Counted from the first letter of the stretch, positions 34,944 to 45,594 are shown. The stretch is 64,000 nt of DNA from Corynebacterium faecale (GCF_030408735.1 NZ_CP047204.1:1984001-2048000), one strand, 5' to 3'. Program-made: numbers and translations. The notes: generated from the sequence alone by a model not told the origin.

Positions 34944-35612
34944 CTAGCGGACAGTCACCATCGACGGTGAGCTGATGTTCCACTGCTGCCCTCCACGGTT
35001 GATCACGGTGGACATCGCCACCGCCTTGGCATAATTATCCTCCGATGAGCCCCAGTAGATTTCACGCCCGTCGGTGAGGCGCAGCATCACGTCAAACTGG
35101 TCCGGAGCGTCGATGGACGCCACCGCATCCTTCAGCGGGGGATCATAATCACCGAGGGTGGTGACGATGTCGATCACCGCAGGAAGTACATCGGGGTCAT
35201 CCTCACTGGTGCCGGTGACCTCCACCGTTCCGAAGGGGGGTTCTCCGATGATGATCGGCAGGCCATCGGAATCGATGATGTGATCACCATCAACCCGGCT
35301 GACAAACACCACCGCTTCGCGTTCGGTCAGGATGATCTCCACGGAGGATGGAGGATTCCGGTTGACGGTGACAGATTTGACCCACGGCAGATCGGCTATG
35401 GCTTGTGCCGCGCCGGCGACATCAATCCGGAGGAGATTATCACCGCTGCCAATCCCGGAGACCTCCTCCGCCACCTCAGTATCGGTGCGGACGGCACCGG
35501 TGAATTCAATGGAGTTGACCTTGAACACCGGAACCAACCACGCGACAGCCACTGCAATCGCCACCAGTGCCACTACCCCCAGGGTTACCAAGGTGATGAC
35601 TTTCTTCGACAT
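34944..35612 (-). CDS. ftsQ: division protein FtsQ
   Basis: Bitopic membrane protein linking FtsL/FtsB-type proteins to the divisome. 222 residues: a short cytoplasmic tail, a TM helix at about 5-30, a POTRA domain (FKVNSIEFTGAVRTDTEVAE, DLPWVKSVTVNRNPPSSVEI), then the beta domain (EREAVVFVSRVDGDHIIDSD, and so on). The cytoplasmic region is far shorter than in mycobacteria. It starts 5 nt after the murC stop; ATG 35612 has AGGGATA upstream. Confidence 0.92.
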   Translation of the reverse strand: MSKKVITLVTLGVVALVAIAVAVAWLVPVFKVNSIEFTGAVRTDTEVAEEVSGIGSGDNLLRIDVAGAAQAIADLPWVKSVTVNRNPPSSVEIILTEREAVVFVSRVDGDHIIDSDGLPIIIGEPPFGTVEVTGTSEDDPDVLPAVIDIVTTLGDYDPPLKDAVASIDAPDQFDVMLRLTDGREIYWGSSEDNYAKAVAMSTVINRGGQQWNISSPSMVTVR

Positions 35613-35617
35613 CGTGG

Positions 35618-37072
35618 TTATCCCTGCAACCGGGCGAGGATCTCCGGGGCGAGCATGGTCACGGACCCCGCACCCATGGTGAGGATGAGATCACCCGGGC
35701 CGGCGATCTCCGCGACGCGGTCTGGAACAGCACTGAAGTTCGCCTCGTAGACCACGGGAATGGTCATCTTGTCAGTGACCACGCGGGAGGTGACCCCCTC
35801 CACCGGCGTCTCCCGGGCGGCGAAGATATCCAGCACCACAGCCGAATCCGCAAGGGAGAGCGCCTCCGCGAACTCTGCGGTGAATTCCAGGGTGCGGGAG
35901 TACAGGTGTGGCTGGAATACCACGATCACACGGCCTGTCCCCGCTGCCTCCACGCGCTCACGCGCCGCACGTACAACCGCCTCCACCTCGGTCGGGTGAT
36001 GGGCGTAGTCGTCATAGATGGTCACATCACGGTAGTTACCCTCGGCGATGGTGCCGTGGTATTCAAATCGGCGGCGGACACCGGAGAAATCACTCAAACC
36101 TCCGGCGAGTTTCTCCACGTCCGCACCGACCAGATAACCGGACAGAAGCGCAGCTGCGCCGTTGAGCACCATGTGATCACCGGGGATCTGCAGGGTGACC
36201 TCAAGGTCATGACCATCCAGGTTGATGAGGGCGCGGGTGCCTTCAGCAACCACCCAGGTCTTGAGCACAGTTGCTTTGGAAGGGACGGTGGGGTGGGCTG
36301 CAGCTGCTCCGGTGGTGCCGTATCCCACGACATTGATACCCCGTGCAGCGGCGCGCTCCCCCAGTGCCGCAGCGTGGGCATCGTCCAGGCAGACCACGAG
36401 GGTGCCACCGGGAATGATGCGTGCCGCGAAATCATCAAAGACCTGGAAATAGGCCTCATGGGTCTTGAAGAAGTCGAGGTGATCCGGCTCGATATTGGTC
36501 ACCACGGCGATCTCCGGGCTGTACCTGAGCAGTGATGCATCGGATTCATCAGCCTCTGCCACGAAAACATCACCGGTGCCCTGGTGCGCGTTGGTTCCCG
36601 CCTTGTTCAGCTGACCGCCGATGGCGAAGCTGGGGTCCATGGCAGCGGCCTGGAGTGCCACCACGGCCATTGATGTGGTGGAGGTCTTGCCATGCGTTCC
36701 GGCGATCAGGACCTGGCGGTGGCCTTCAAGCAGCTCACCGAGCAGATCCGAACGACGGATGACCGGGATGTTTTCCTCGCGGGCGCGGATGAGTTCCGGG
36801 TTGTCCTGCGGGATGGCCGCAAACGAGGTGACCACGACGGTGGGGAGTTCCCCGGAGAGCTCCAGGTTCTCCGGAGCATGGCCGACGGCGATCTTGGCCC
36901 CCACCGCACGCAGTGGCAGCAGGGTGCGGGAATCCTTGGCATCGGATCCGGTGACTGTTTTGCCCCGGGCGAGCAGGATCCGCGCGACGCCTGACATCCC
37001 CGCACCGCCGATACCGATGAGGTGGACCCTGGAGAGGTCAATGGCTTGGTGTGCGGAATTGGTGTTGGTCAC
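35618..37072 (-). CDS. murC: UDP-N-acetylmuramate--L-alanine ligase
   Basis: Adds L-Ala to UDP-MurNAc (ATP-dependent, cytoplasm). 484 residues. The N-terminal Rossmann part is [20 protein letters not shown], the ATP loop [13 protein letters not shown] (about 117-129), the central block [21 protein letters not shown], and the C-terminal domain block [17 protein letters not shown] 37072 has GAGGA 8 nt upstream. It is between murG and ftsQ, the standard actinobacterial order. Confidence 0.96.
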   Translation of the reverse strand: MTNTNSAHQAIDLSRVHLIGIGGAGMSGVARILLARGKTVTGSDAKDSRTLLPLRAVGAKIAVGHAPENLELSGELPTVVVTSFAAIPQDNPELIRAREENIPVIRRSDLLGELLEGHRQVLIAGTHGKTSTTSMAVVALQAAAMDPSFAIGGQLNKAGTNAHQGTGDVFVAEADESDASLLRYSPEIAVVTNIEPDHLDFFKTHEAYFQVFDDFAARIIPGGTLVVCLDDAHAAALGERAAARGINVVGYGTTGAAAAHPTVPSKATVLKTWVVAEGTRALINLDGHDLEVTLQIPGDHMVLNGAAALLSGYLVGADVEKLAGGLSDFSGVRRRFEYHGTIAEGNYRDVTIYDDYAHHPTEVEAVVRAARERVEAAGTGRVIVVFQPHLYSRTLEFTAEFAEALSLADSAVVLDIFAARETPVEGVTSRVVTDKMTIPVVYEANFSAVPDRVAEIAGPGDLILTMGAGSVTMLAPEILARLQG

Positions 37073-37132
37073 CTGGTCAATCCTCGTCTTTCATCAATGA
37101 ACTCATGAAGTGTAGTGATACTTGATTAAAGC

Positions 37133-38215
37133 TTATTGTCCGACGGCGTCCGCAATGAGTTGAGCGATAACCCCGGCGGCGTTTCCCACTGTGGATGACC
37201 TGGCTGCGCGCGCCATCTCATCGTAGGTGGTGGAATCACCGAGGATCCTGCGGACCTCGGACACGAACCGCTGCGGGGTCAGCTCGGCGTCTTCCACCAG
37301 GATGGCGGCACCAGCATCGATGACAGCACGCGCATTCAGCGCCTGTTCACCATTTCCGTGGGGCAGCGGAACATAGATGGCCGGAATTCCGGAGGCCGTC
37401 ACTTCCGCCACGGTCATCGCACCGGAGCGACAGACGATGAGATCGGCCGCAGCATAGGCGGCCTGCATGTCCTCGATGAAGGGCACCGGGGTGTATCCCG
37501 GACGCGCCTCGGGAAGAGGATTCTTCTTACCCACAGCGTGAACCACCTGGTAACCATCACCCAGGAGCTCATCCAGGGATGCCACCACCGTGGCGTTCAC
37601 ACTCACTGCCCCCTGCGAACCTCCGGTGATCAAAATGGTGCGGCGATCAGCCTCCAGGTTCCACTGCGCACGGGCACGCTCAACCGCTGTTTCATCGTGG
37701 CCCCCGCCGAGTTCCGCCCGGATCGGAATGCCCACCACCTCACCGGGCATCCCGGATTCCGCCACGGCATTGAGTCCGGTTCCACCCAGCTTCGCACCCA
37801 GTTTGTTGGCCATTCCCGCCCTGGCGTTGGCTTCGTGGACAAAAAACGGGATACCCAGGGACCGCGCCGCCATGTAGGCCGGAGCGGAGACATACCCGCC
37901 GAAACCAGCGACTGCCTGCGCACCGGTCTCCTTCAGAATCCGACGGGTCTGCTGCAGAGCCTTGAACACCCGGAAGGGCAGTTTCACCAGATCCATGTTG
38001 GGCTTGCGTGGCATGGGTACCGGTTCAATCAGGTGGAGTTCGAAGCCACGTTCAGGAACCAGCGAGGTCTCCAGTCCCCGGGCGGTGCCAAGTGCTGATA
38101 CGGAAGCCCCGTGGGTGTCCCGCAGTGCTTCTGCCACCGCAAGAGCGGGTTCAATGTGTCCGGCGGTGCCACCGCCTGCAACCACCACGGAAAAGGGCGC
38201 ATTGGATGAGCTCAT
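37133..38215 (-). CDS. murG: lipid II synthase (UDP-GlcNAc transferase)
   Basis: Transfers GlcNAc to lipid I at the inner face of the membrane (GT28, GT-B fold). 360 residues. VVVAGGGTAGHIEPALAVAE binds near the diphosphate, the central block is GFGGYVSAPAYMAARSLGIP with VHEANARAGMANKLG, the second G-loop is ILITGGSQGAVSVNA, and the acceptor-side block is DLIVCRSGAMTVAEVTASGI. The gap to murC is 60 bp, with no terminator. Confidence 0.96.
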   Translation of the reverse strand: MSSSNAPFSVVVAGGGTAGHIEPALAVAEALRDTHGASVSALGTARGLETSLVPERGFELHLIEPVPMPRKPNMDLVKLPFRVFKALQQTRRILKETGAQAVAGFGGYVSAPAYMAARSLGIPFFVHEANARAGMANKLGAKLGGTGLNAVAESGMPGEVVGIPIRAELGGGHDETAVERARAQWNLEADRRTILITGGSQGAVSVNATVVASLDELLGDGYQVVHAVGKKNPLPEARPGYTPVPFIEDMQAAYAAADLIVCRSGAMTVAEVTASGIPAIYVPLPHGNGEQALNARAVIDAGAAILVEDAELTPQRFVSEVRRILGDSTTYDEMARAARSSTVGNAAGVIAQLIADAVGQ

Positions 38216-38245
38216 CTGAGCATTGTCTCCTACCTGTACGAACGA

Positions 38246-39874
38246 TTATCGGCGGTAGCGTGAATCTCGACCGGAACCATCCCGGCGGGGATCACCGGTT
38301 CCGGAACCACCCCTGGCGGAGTCTCTCCTCCGGCGGGGATCTGTAGTGGATGAACGGGAGGTTCTGCTACCGCCTTCCCGTTTCTTGACGCTACCAGTTG
38401 AGCTGGAGGCGGATCGGGAACCTGTGGCTGTGGAGCGTCGTGATGTCACCGGAGCACCGAAACGCTCCTGAGCATCCGCCCCGCGTCGACCTGCTGACCG
38501 TGCCCCGGATTCACCCTGGCCGCGTTGGCCGCGGTCCCGGATGTTCCCCGTGGTGACGCTGCTGCGGGGTTCAGGCAGCATGAGGAGCCTGTCCACCACC
38601 GGCCGTCCGTAGGAGGCCATCGCGGAGACGGATTCCGGTTCATGCCGGGCACAGTTGGCCAGGAGTCCCATGGATGCCAGCGTGATGATCGCCGAGGTAC
38701 CACCGGCGGAGATCATCGGGAGCTGGATACCCGTGACCGGCAGCAGTCCCACCACATAACCGATGTTGATGAACGCCTGGGACACCACCGCCGCGGTGAG
38801 GGTGGCGGCCATAAGACCGAGGAAGGGATCCCGGCTCCGGCGTGCGGTGCGCAGTCCGAAATACAACAAGGTGGCAAAGAGGCCGATGACAAAAGCGCCA
38901 CCGAGCAGACCCAGTTCCTCGCCGATGATGGCGAAGATGAAGTCATTCTTGGCCTCCGGGAGATAGAACCACTTGGCGCGGGACTGCCCCAACCCCACCC
39001 CGAGCGCGGATCCGTCCGCCAGGGAGAGGAACCCCTGATAGGACTGGAAGGCCGTTCCGCGGGTGTCATGGAAGTTGCCGAAGAGGGCATCGAAGTAGAC
39101 GCTGAAACGGTTGGATCGGAACCCACCCCCCAGGGCCATGGCGGCCAGACCAGCAAGGACGGCGATGCCGGCCAGGACCAGCCATCCCAGTGCCACTCCG
39201 GCGAACAGCAGCATGAACATCACCACCACCATGAAGGACATTGCCATGCCTGCATCACCCTCCAGGAGGATCAGTGTGCCCATGCCGATTCCCACCGCGG
39301 CGAACCGGGAGTAGTGGTTGTTGAACCAGTGTGTGGTGGGTCCCCGACCTGCCAGGTAGTGCGCACCCCAGACGGCGATGGCGACCTTGGCGATCTCAGA
39401 TGGCTGGAACCTGATCGGCCCGAGTGCGATCCAGGACTGCGAACCCACTTCTTCCCGGCCCGTTCCGATACCGGGGATCTGCACCGCGATCAGCAGGAGA
39501 ATGGAGACCACCAGCAACAGCGGAGCCAGATTTCTGATGGTCTGGGGCCGCAGTCGGAGCACCACCCACATGGCGACGAAACCTGCGACGATCATCACCG
39601 CCTGACGCACCGCGGTGCTCCAGACCTGACCGCCCTCCTGGAGGGACCAGGTCATCGATGATGAGTAGACCATCACCACGCCCAGGCTGGAGAGCAGAAT
39701 GACGGTGAACAGGATCATGATGTAATCCGCCAGCGGGCGTGAGAGAACATCATTCCAGGCGTTGGAGATCCGTTCCCGGAGCCCCAGCCCCGCACGGGAA
39801 CCTGCCGCGGGACTCGCGGTGCCTGTGGACTTTCTCGGAGCCCGGGGTTTCCCTGATGCGCTGCTGGTGGTCAT
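38246..39874 (-). CDS. ftsW: septal peptidoglycan polymerase FtsW (SEDS)
   Basis: SEDS-family glycosyltransferase that polymerises lipid II with FtsI. 542 residues with about ten TM helices (about 35-410). Conserved blocks are PLADYIMILFTVILLSSLGV, GAHYLAGRGPTTHW, RGTAFQSYQGFLSLADGSALGVGLGQSRAKWFYLPEAKNDFIFAIIGEE and QLPMISAGGTSAIITLASMG. The N-terminal tail is Arg/Lys/Ser-rich. The C-terminal tail (about 420-542) is long, disordered and Arg/Ser/Gly-rich, ending DPRRDGSGRDSRYRR. Such a tail is likely to bind FtsZ or membrane lipids (inference). Confidence 0.94.
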   Translation of the reverse strand: MTTSSASGKPRAPRKSTGTASPAAGSRAGLGLRERISNAWNDVLSRPLADYIMILFTVILLSSLGVVMVYSSSMTWSLQEGGQVWSTAVRQAVMIVAGFVAMWVVLRLRPQTIRNLAPLLLVVSILLLIAVQIPGIGTGREEVGSQSWIALGPIRFQPSEIAKVAIAVWGAHYLAGRGPTTHWFNNHYSRFAAVGIGMGTLILLEGDAGMAMSFMVVVMFMLLFAGVALGWLVLAGIAVLAGLAAMALGGGFRSNRFSVYFDALFGNFHDTRGTAFQSYQGFLSLADGSALGVGLGQSRAKWFYLPEAKNDFIFAIIGEELGLLGGAFVIGLFATLLYFGLRTARRSRDPFLGLMAATLTAAVVSQAFINIGYVVGLLPVTGIQLPMISAGGTSAIITLASMGLLANCARHEPESVSAMASYGRPVVDRLLMLPEPRSSVTTGNIRDRGQRGQGESGARSAGRRGADAQERFGAPVTSRRSTATGSRSASSSTGSVKKREGGSRTSRSSTTDPRRRRDSARGGSGTGDPRRDGSGRDSRYRR

Positions 39875-39884
39875 TGGTCCCGAC

Positions 39885-41303
39885 CTACTCTTCCTTCTGT
39901 CCCTCGATTGTTGTCAGTACTGCCTCGGCGAAGATATCGCCACGTTGCCCCATCCCCTTGTACATGTCCAGGGAGGCCGCAGCCGGAGCCAGGAGGACGG
40001 AGTCACCCGGGGTAGCGAGCGCGAACGCCTGTGCCACGAGTTCCTCCATCGCTCCCACCGGGTCGGTGAGATCGGTGACGTGCACCGACGCCGCCGGTGC
40101 ATGCTGGTCCAGGGCGGTGACGATCTCGGCCCGATCCACACCCAGCACGAGGGCAGCCTTGAGTCGGGAGGCGTGCGCGCTCACCAGATCGGAAATATCC
40201 GTTCCCTTGAGCTGTCCACCCACGATCCAGATCACGGACTCCTTCCCCGCCAGTGCGGAATCAGCGGCGTGAGGATTGGTGGCCTTGGAATTATCGATGA
40301 ATTCCACACCGTTGTTCACCGCCACCACCTGACCACGGTGGCCTGATACTTCAAAGGTTGCCAGAGCGTCCGCGATGGCTTCGGCCGACACGCCCTGTGA
40401 TCGGGCGATGGCTGCTGCCGCCAGTGCATCGAGGACACCAGCCGGGCCGGAGGGGTTGATCCCGTGGGCGGGTCCCATCACCAGGTTGGCGGCGAAGGTA
40501 TTGTCCACCAGCTGGCCATTGTCCACACCGAGCTGGCGGTTCGCCGGTTGACCCAGGGTGAAACCAATCAGGTTATCCAGTGCCAGTTCCGTGGTCAGAT
40601 CCACCAGGTACCCATCGTCAGCACCGATGACCGCAACCGGTGCGGCGAGCACCCTGGTTTTGGCCAGGGCATACTCACGGAAGGAACCATGCCAGTCGAT
40701 GTGGTCCTCGGCCAGGTTGAGCACCACACCGGCATCGGGGACCAGGGTGGGGGCCCAGTGCAGCTGGAAGCTGGAGAGCTCAACCACCATGACATCCACC
40801 CGATCGCGGGCGGTCAGGGCCGCGGACACCGGTACACCGATATTGCCCACGGCCTCGGCGGCATGTCCACCCTGCTTCATCATCGCGGCGAGCATCGCCG
40901 TGGTGGTGGTTTTACCGTTGGTGCCGGTGACCACGAGCCAGGTGCGTGGGGCACCGAACACGGCCGCGCGATCGAGGCGCCAGGCGAGCTCAACGTCGCC
41001 GATGACCTCAAGACCGTGGGCCGCGGCGTCGATAAGCAGGGGTGTATCCGGGCGCCAGCCCGGTGACGTCACCACGAGGGAGTAGTTGTCCAGCTGGGCG
41101 CGGGCGTCAACCGTGCTGGTCACCCCGACGTCAATCAGTTCGATGAGGCGGTGTCGGGATGTTTCGTTGTCATCGGCCACCACCACCTCCAGTCCGAGGT
41201 CATGCAGCATTCCGGCGATGCCGAGGCCGGACACCCCGGCGCCGGCAACCAGGATGCGGCCGCGCAGGGGTTCCGGGAGTCCGGAGATGTCAATGGTGGT
41301 CAT
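39885..41303 (-). CDS. murD: UDP-MurNAc-L-alanine--D-glutamate ligase
   Basis: Adds D-Glu to UDP-MurNAc-L-Ala. 472 residues. The N-terminal domain begins RILVAGAGVSGLGIAGMLHD, the P-loop is VVTGTNGKTTTTAMLAAMM (about 123-141), the carbamylated-lysine region is LNLAEDHIDWHGSFREYALA, and the C-terminal block is FIDNSKATNPHAADSALAG. It is 10 bp from ftsW. No anomaly. Confidence 0.96.
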   Translation of the reverse strand: MTTIDISGLPEPLRGRILVAGAGVSGLGIAGMLHDLGLEVVVADDNETSRHRLIELIDVGVTSTVDARAQLDNYSLVVTSPGWRPDTPLLIDAAAHGLEVIGDVELAWRLDRAAVFGAPRTWLVVTGTNGKTTTTAMLAAMMKQGGHAAEAVGNIGVPVSAALTARDRVDVMVVELSSFQLHWAPTLVPDAGVVLNLAEDHIDWHGSFREYALAKTRVLAAPVAVIGADDGYLVDLTTELALDNLIGFTLGQPANRQLGVDNGQLVDNTFAANLVMGPAHGINPSGPAGVLDALAAAAIARSQGVSAEAIADALATFEVSGHRGQVVAVNNGVEFIDNSKATNPHAADSALAGKESVIWIVGGQLKGTDISDLVSAHASRLKAALVLGVDRAEIVTALDQHAPAASVHVTDLTDPVGAMEELVAQAFALATPGDSVLLAPAAASLDMYKGMGQRGDIFAEAVLTTIEGQKEE

Positions 41304-41309
41304 GGTTTC

Positions 41310-42410
41310 CTATACCTCCGCCAGACTGAGCCAGTCACTGTAGAACACGGCCATACCGGCCAGCACCGCCATGATGGCGATCAGCCAGAAACGGACCACC
41401 ACTGTGGTCTCCGCCCAGCCGACGGCCTCGAAGTGGTGGTGGATGGGTGCCATGCGGAATACCCGCTTCTTGCGTGTCTGGAAGACCGCGATCTGGATGG
41501 CCACGGAGGCGATCTCAATGACGAACAGTGCGCCGATGATCACCATCAGCAGCTCGGTGCGCGTGACCACGGAGATACCCGCGACCAGACCGCCGAGAGC
41601 GAGTGAACCGGTATCACCCATGAAAATCTTCGCCGGTGCAGCATTCCACCACAGGAAGCCCAGGGTGGCTCCCAGTCCAGCTGCCGCGAGGACCGCGATG
41701 TCCAGAGGATCACGCACGGTGTAGCATCCCGCTTCCACGGCGGTGTCGCAGGAGTTCCGGAACTGCCAGAAGGTGATGAGGGTGTAGGCACCCATCACGA
41801 AGGCGGTGGTGCCGGCTGCCAGCCCATCAAGACCGTCGGTGATATTGACGGCGTTGGACCATGCGCTGACCACGATATAGATGAAGATCAGGAAGACGAT
41901 CGTGCCCAGGATGCCGCCGCCGAAGGCGAGATCAATGGTGTCGATGTCCCGGATGAAGGACAGATGTGTGGATGCCGGCGTCAGGCCGTTCTCGTCCGGG
42001 AACTGCAGCACCAGGTAGCCGAAGCCCAGGGCGATGACCAGCTGGGAGATCAGCTTGGCGGTCTTGTTCAACCCCAGGTTGCGTTCCTTGTACAGCTTGA
42101 TGAAGTCATCGGCGAAACCTGTGGCGCCCAGACCCAGCATCAGGCCCAGCACCAGCAGACCGGAGGCTGTGAAACCGCCATAACCGGCGAGGGTGGAATA
42201 GATGTTGGTCACCACATAGGCCACCACGATGCCGACGATGATCGCGATGCCGCCCATGGTGGGTGTGCCGCGTTTGCGCAGGTGTGACTTGAGGCCATCC
42301 TCCCGGATTTCCTGGCCCAGCTGCCGGTTGGTGAAATAACGGATCAGAATCGGGGTGAGGAAGATCGATACCAGGAACGCCACCGCTCCACTGATGATGA
42401 TCTGCTGCAT
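41310..42410 (-). CDS. mraY: phospho-MurNAc-pentapeptide transferase
   Basis: Membrane enzyme making lipid I on undecaprenyl phosphate. 366 residues with ten predicted TM helices. [10 protein letters not shown], then [18 protein letters not shown] with catalytic Asp residues, [13 protein letters not shown], and the last-loop histidines [15 protein letters not shown] are all intact. It is separated by 6 bp from both murF and murD. Confidence 0.97.
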   Translation of the reverse strand: MQQIIISGAVAFLVSIFLTPILIRYFTNRQLGQEIREDGLKSHLRKRGTPTMGGIAIIVGIVVAYVVTNIYSTLAGYGGFTASGLLVLGLMLGLGATGFADDFIKLYKERNLGLNKTAKLISQLVIALGFGYLVLQFPDENGLTPASTHLSFIRDIDTIDLAFGGGILGTIVFLIFIYIVVSAWSNAVNITDGLDGLAAGTTAFVMGAYTLITFWQFRNSCDTAVEAGCYTVRDPLDIAVLAAAGLGATLGFLWWNAAPAKIFMGDTGSLALGGLVAGISVVTRTELLMVIIGALFVIEIASVAIQIAVFQTRKKRVFRMAPIHHHFEAVGWAETTVVVRFWLIAIMAVLAGMAVFYSDWLSLAEV

Positions 42411-42416
42411 GAGTTT

Positions 42417-43931
42417 CTAGATTCCTTCCACGTTCCGGCGCGGTTCGCCGTCAAACTTCGCGTGCAGATCTTCGGCCACACGCCATAGCTGGTCGGCATT
42501 GGACGCCTTGACCAGCACCACATCACCTTTGCGTACCTGGTGGCGCAGCAGCTCCACCGCTGAATCCGTATCCGGCACAGCAGAGGTGGTCACACCCAGC
42601 GCGGCTGCCTCCTCACCGAGGGCACGGCAGTTGGGGTTGTCCCCCACCGTGATGAGTCTTTCAATATGATACTTGGCCAGTTCAGCGCCCAGCGCCCGGT
42701 GTTCCTCAGTGGCTTCGTCGCCGAGTTCACCCATCTGCCCGAGGACCGCCCAGCTCTGGGAATCATGCCGTGCGCTGGCTGTGTAGGCCAGGGCTGCGAT
42801 ACCGGCACGCATGGAGTCCGGATTGGCGTTGTAGGCATCGTTGATGATGGTCACACCGTCCGCCCGGGTACGCACATCCATGCGGTGCGCGGAGGCGGCA
42901 GCATGGGAGGACAGCCCGGAGACCACGGTGGATTCATCCACTCCTGCTTCGATGGTGACGGCAGCGGCCGCCAGGGCGTTGGACACCTGGTGCTCACCGA
43001 AGACCTGGAGCGCCACCGGCCAGGACCCATTGCGGGTGTGCAGGGTGAAACTCGCACGTGCCACATCATCAAGGATCAGGTCGGTGGCCCAGTAATCAGC
43101 ACCCTTGGCCGGTGGGGTGGCCGTGGAGAAGGTGACCACGCGTGCCCGGGTCCGGGGCGCCATGTTGGCCACGAAGGGGTCATCGGCGTTGAGCACAGCG
43201 ACACCACCCTCGGCGGCAGCTGGTAGTGCCTCGATCAGCTCACCCTTGGCCTGGGCGATGTTGGCGCGGGAACCGAACTCGCCGAGGTGCGCGGAACCGA
43301 CATTGAGTACGGCTCCGATGCGTGGTGGGGTGATGCGCGCCAGGTGGGCGATGTGGCCGATACCGCGCGCGGACATCTCCGACACCAGATACCGGGTGCC
43401 TTCAGTGCAGCGCAATGCGGTGTACGGCAACCCCACCTCGTTGTTGAAGGAACCGGGGGGTGCGACAGTGTCGCCGGCCATGGACAGCACGGTGGCGATG
43501 AAATCCTTGGTGGAGGTCTTGCCAGCGGATCCGGTCAGTGCCACCACGGCCAGGGAATGGTCTGACACAGATGTGTCCACCACATGGCGCGCCAGCCTGG
43601 ACAGCGCCTCGATGACCGCGGCACCGTGGCCGTCGGGGTCATGGGCATAAATATCTGCATTGGAATCGGACCTGCCCACGGGTGGAACGAGCACCGACGG
43701 TGCGTCCACCTCCCGGGCGGCCAGTACAGCCACGGCCCCATTGCCGACTGCGGTGGCGGCGAATTCATGCCCGTCCACCTGTGCACCCGGCAGGGCGAGG
43801 AAGAGACCCCCGGGGGTTATCTTGCGGGAATCGAACTCAACGGTGCCGGTGACCGGTGTGTCCGCCGAAGCCCCTCCGGCGAGCTCACCACCGACGATGG
43901 TGGCGATCTCTCCAAGTGTCAGCTGAATCAT
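42417..43931 (-). CDS. murF: UDP-MurNAc-tripeptide--D-Ala-D-Ala ligase
   Basis: Adds D-Ala-D-Ala to the tripeptide precursor. 504 residues. N-terminal block VTGTVEFDSRKITPGGLFLA, ATP loop VALTGSAGKTSTKDFIATVL, LNVGSAHLGEFGSRANIAQA with the carbamylated-lysine context, and INDAYNANPDSMRAGIAAL. Its end is 6 bp from mraY and its start 9 bp after the murE stop. Confidence 0.96.
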   Translation of the reverse strand: MIQLTLGEIATIVGGELAGGASADTPVTGTVEFDSRKITPGGLFLALPGAQVDGHEFAATAVGNGAVAVLAAREVDAPSVLVPPVGRSDSNADIYAHDPDGHGAAVIEALSRLARHVVDTSVSDHSLAVVALTGSAGKTSTKDFIATVLSMAGDTVAPPGSFNNEVGLPYTALRCTEGTRYLVSEMSARGIGHIAHLARITPPRIGAVLNVGSAHLGEFGSRANIAQAKGELIEALPAAAEGGVAVLNADDPFVANMAPRTRARVVTFSTATPPAKGADYWATDLILDDVARASFTLHTRNGSWPVALQVFGEHQVSNALAAAAVTIEAGVDESTVVSGLSSHAAASAHRMDVRTRADGVTIINDAYNANPDSMRAGIAALAYTASARHDSQSWAVLGQMGELGDEATEEHRALGAELAKYHIERLITVGDNPNCRALGEEAAALGVTTSAVPDTDSAVELLRHQVRKGDVVLVKASNADQLWRVAEDLHAKFDGEPRRNVEGI

Positions 43932-43940
43932 GGGTGTGGA

Positions 43941-45494
43941 TTACTTCCCTTCCCTATCGGACTGCTTTTCGCGCAGCGCCTCACGGGTCTGCTCACGAAC
44001 CTGCTCACGAACCTGCTCACGATCATCAAAGTGATGGGTGACTCCGGCAACCAGCTGGCCGACCTCATGGCCCTTGCCAGCTACAACAATGCCATCCCCG
44101 GGGCCTGCCCACCTGATCAGCGCACGGATGGCCTCGGCGCGGTCACCGATTTCACGAACCTCCACCCGGTGGCCTGCCTTGTCGGCGCCACTGAGTGCGC
44201 CGTCCATGACCGCTGCGCGGATGGTGGCGGGCACCTCGGAACGGGGGTTGTCATCGGTGACGATGACCAGATCCGCCCGTTGTGCTGACAGCTCACCCAT
44301 CGGAGCTCGTTTGGTGGCATCACGGTCTCCTCCCGCACCTATGACCACGCCGAGGCGACCATCGATCTGGGTGCGGAGGGTGTCCAGCACCGCTGCTACC
44401 GCGGCTGGTTTGTGGGCATAATCGACCACGGCGAGGAAGTCCTGTCCTTCGTCGATACGCTCCATGCGGCCGGGCACGGCAACGCCGGCCATGCCGCGGG
44501 CGAACGCGACGGGTTCCACACCGGCGCGCACCGCGGCGGCCAGGGCGAGCGTGGCATTGGCCACATTGAAGGCACCCGGAAGCGCCAGGGTCACGGGGAT
44601 CTCACCATGCTCCGGCACGGTCACGGAGAAGCTCTGCTCGCCGACCTCGTTCACCGTCACCCCACCGGCGGTGAAATCTGCCTGCACACCAGTGCTGGAC
44701 ACGGTCTGGACATCACCGGAGATCCCCGCCATGCGGAAACCCCAGTCATCATCAACGCAGACAACCTGACGCGCGGCCGCGAGTTCAGAATCCGGCTGGA
44801 AGAACAGTGCCTTGGCATCGAAGTATTCTTCCATCGTGTCGTGGAAGTCCAGGTGATCCTGGGAGAGGTTGGTAAAAGCGGCAACATCAAAGTGTGAACC
44901 GGACACCCGACCCAGCGACAGTGCGTGGCTGGACACCTCCATGACCACATGGGTCACCTCATGCTGGCGCATGCGGTAGAAAAGCTTCTGCAGCGTAGGC
45001 GCCTCAGGGGTGGTGAGCTTGGTTGGCACCGGTTCCCCATCGATGCGTGTGCCGGTGGTACCGATCAGACCAACCTTGTATCCGGCTTCCATCAGACCGC
45101 GCTCAAGGAGATAACTGGTGGTGGTCTTGCCGGAGGTTCCGGTCACGCCGATGAGCACCAGGTCGCGGGATGGGTCACCGTACACGCTTGACGACGCCCG
45201 GCCGAGCACCTTCCGCACGTCGGCGACGACCAGGACGGGGCGGTCATCCCCGGCACCTTCGAGGATGGCTGCGCCCTCTTCATCGGTGAGCACTGCCAGC
45301 GCACCGCCGGCGCGGTCCTGCGCAGCGAACTCCGCGCCGTGCTTGCGGGAACCGGGTACCGCTGCGAAGATCGCAGCCTTCTTGGCCAGGGTGGAGGAAT
45401 CCAGCCCGATGTTCCGGATCTCCAGCTCAGGGTCCGGTGCGTTGATCAGGTGGCCGTCGATTGTGTGGGCCAGGGCCTGAAGGGTGATGGCCAT
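43941..45494 (-). CDS. murE: UDP-MurNAc-tripeptide synthetase (meso-DAP adding)
   Basis: Adds meso-diaminopimelate to UDP-MurNAc-L-Ala-D-Glu. 517 residues. ATG 45494 is chosen because GGAGG lies 7 nt upstream; a longer frame to 45548 has no ribosome site. ATP loop VLIGVTGTSGKTTTSYLLER, LSQDHLDFHDTMEEYFDAKA with the carbamylated Lys, and the meso-DAP motif VTDDNPRSEVP. DNPR marks specificity for DAP over Lys, in keeping with corynebacterial walls. The last ~25 residues carry a repeated REQV motif encoded by 12-bp tandem repeats. Confidence 0.96.
   Translation of the reverse strand: MAITLQALAHTIDGHLINAPDPELEIRNIGLDSSTLAKKAAIFAAVPGSRKHGAEFAAQDRAGGALAVLTDEEGAAILEGAGDDRPVLVVADVRKVLGRASSSVYGDPSRDLVLIGVTGTSGKTTTSYLLERGLMEAGYKVGLIGTTGTRIDGEPVPTKLTTPEAPTLQKLFYRMRQHEVTHVVMEVSSHALSLGRVSGSHFDVAAFTNLSQDHLDFHDTMEEYFDAKALFFQPDSELAAARQVVCVDDDWGFRMAGISGDVQTVSSTGVQADFTAGGVTVNEVGEQSFSVTVPEHGEIPVTLALPGAFNVANATLALAAAVRAGVEPVAFARGMAGVAVPGRMERIDEGQDFLAVVDYAHKPAAVAAVLDTLRTQIDGRLGVVIGAGGDRDATKRAPMGELSAQRADLVIVTDDNPRSEVPATIRAAVMDGALSGADKAGHRVEVREIGDRAEAIRALIRWAGPGDGIVVAGKGHEVGQLVAGVTHHFDDREQVREQVREQTREALREKQSDREGK
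43989..44024 (+). repeat. 12-bp tandem repeat inside the murE 3' end
   Basis: CTGCTCACGAAC occurs twice, then CTGCTCACGATC, in frame (four codons each, VREQ on the minus strand). Copy number could vary by slippage without breaking the frame. Confidence 0.85.
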
Positions 45495-45594
45495 TGGTCT
45501 GCCTCCATTGGGTTCTTCAAGTTGATGGACAGGGGGACGCCGGCACACGTGGGTGGTGACACCGGTGATTGATTAATGGAGAAGTCTATGTGAC

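Noticed and set aside
38525..39661. 378-codon frame opposite ftsW
   Set aside because: His/Gln/Glu/Gly-rich shadow of membrane codons; no start signals.
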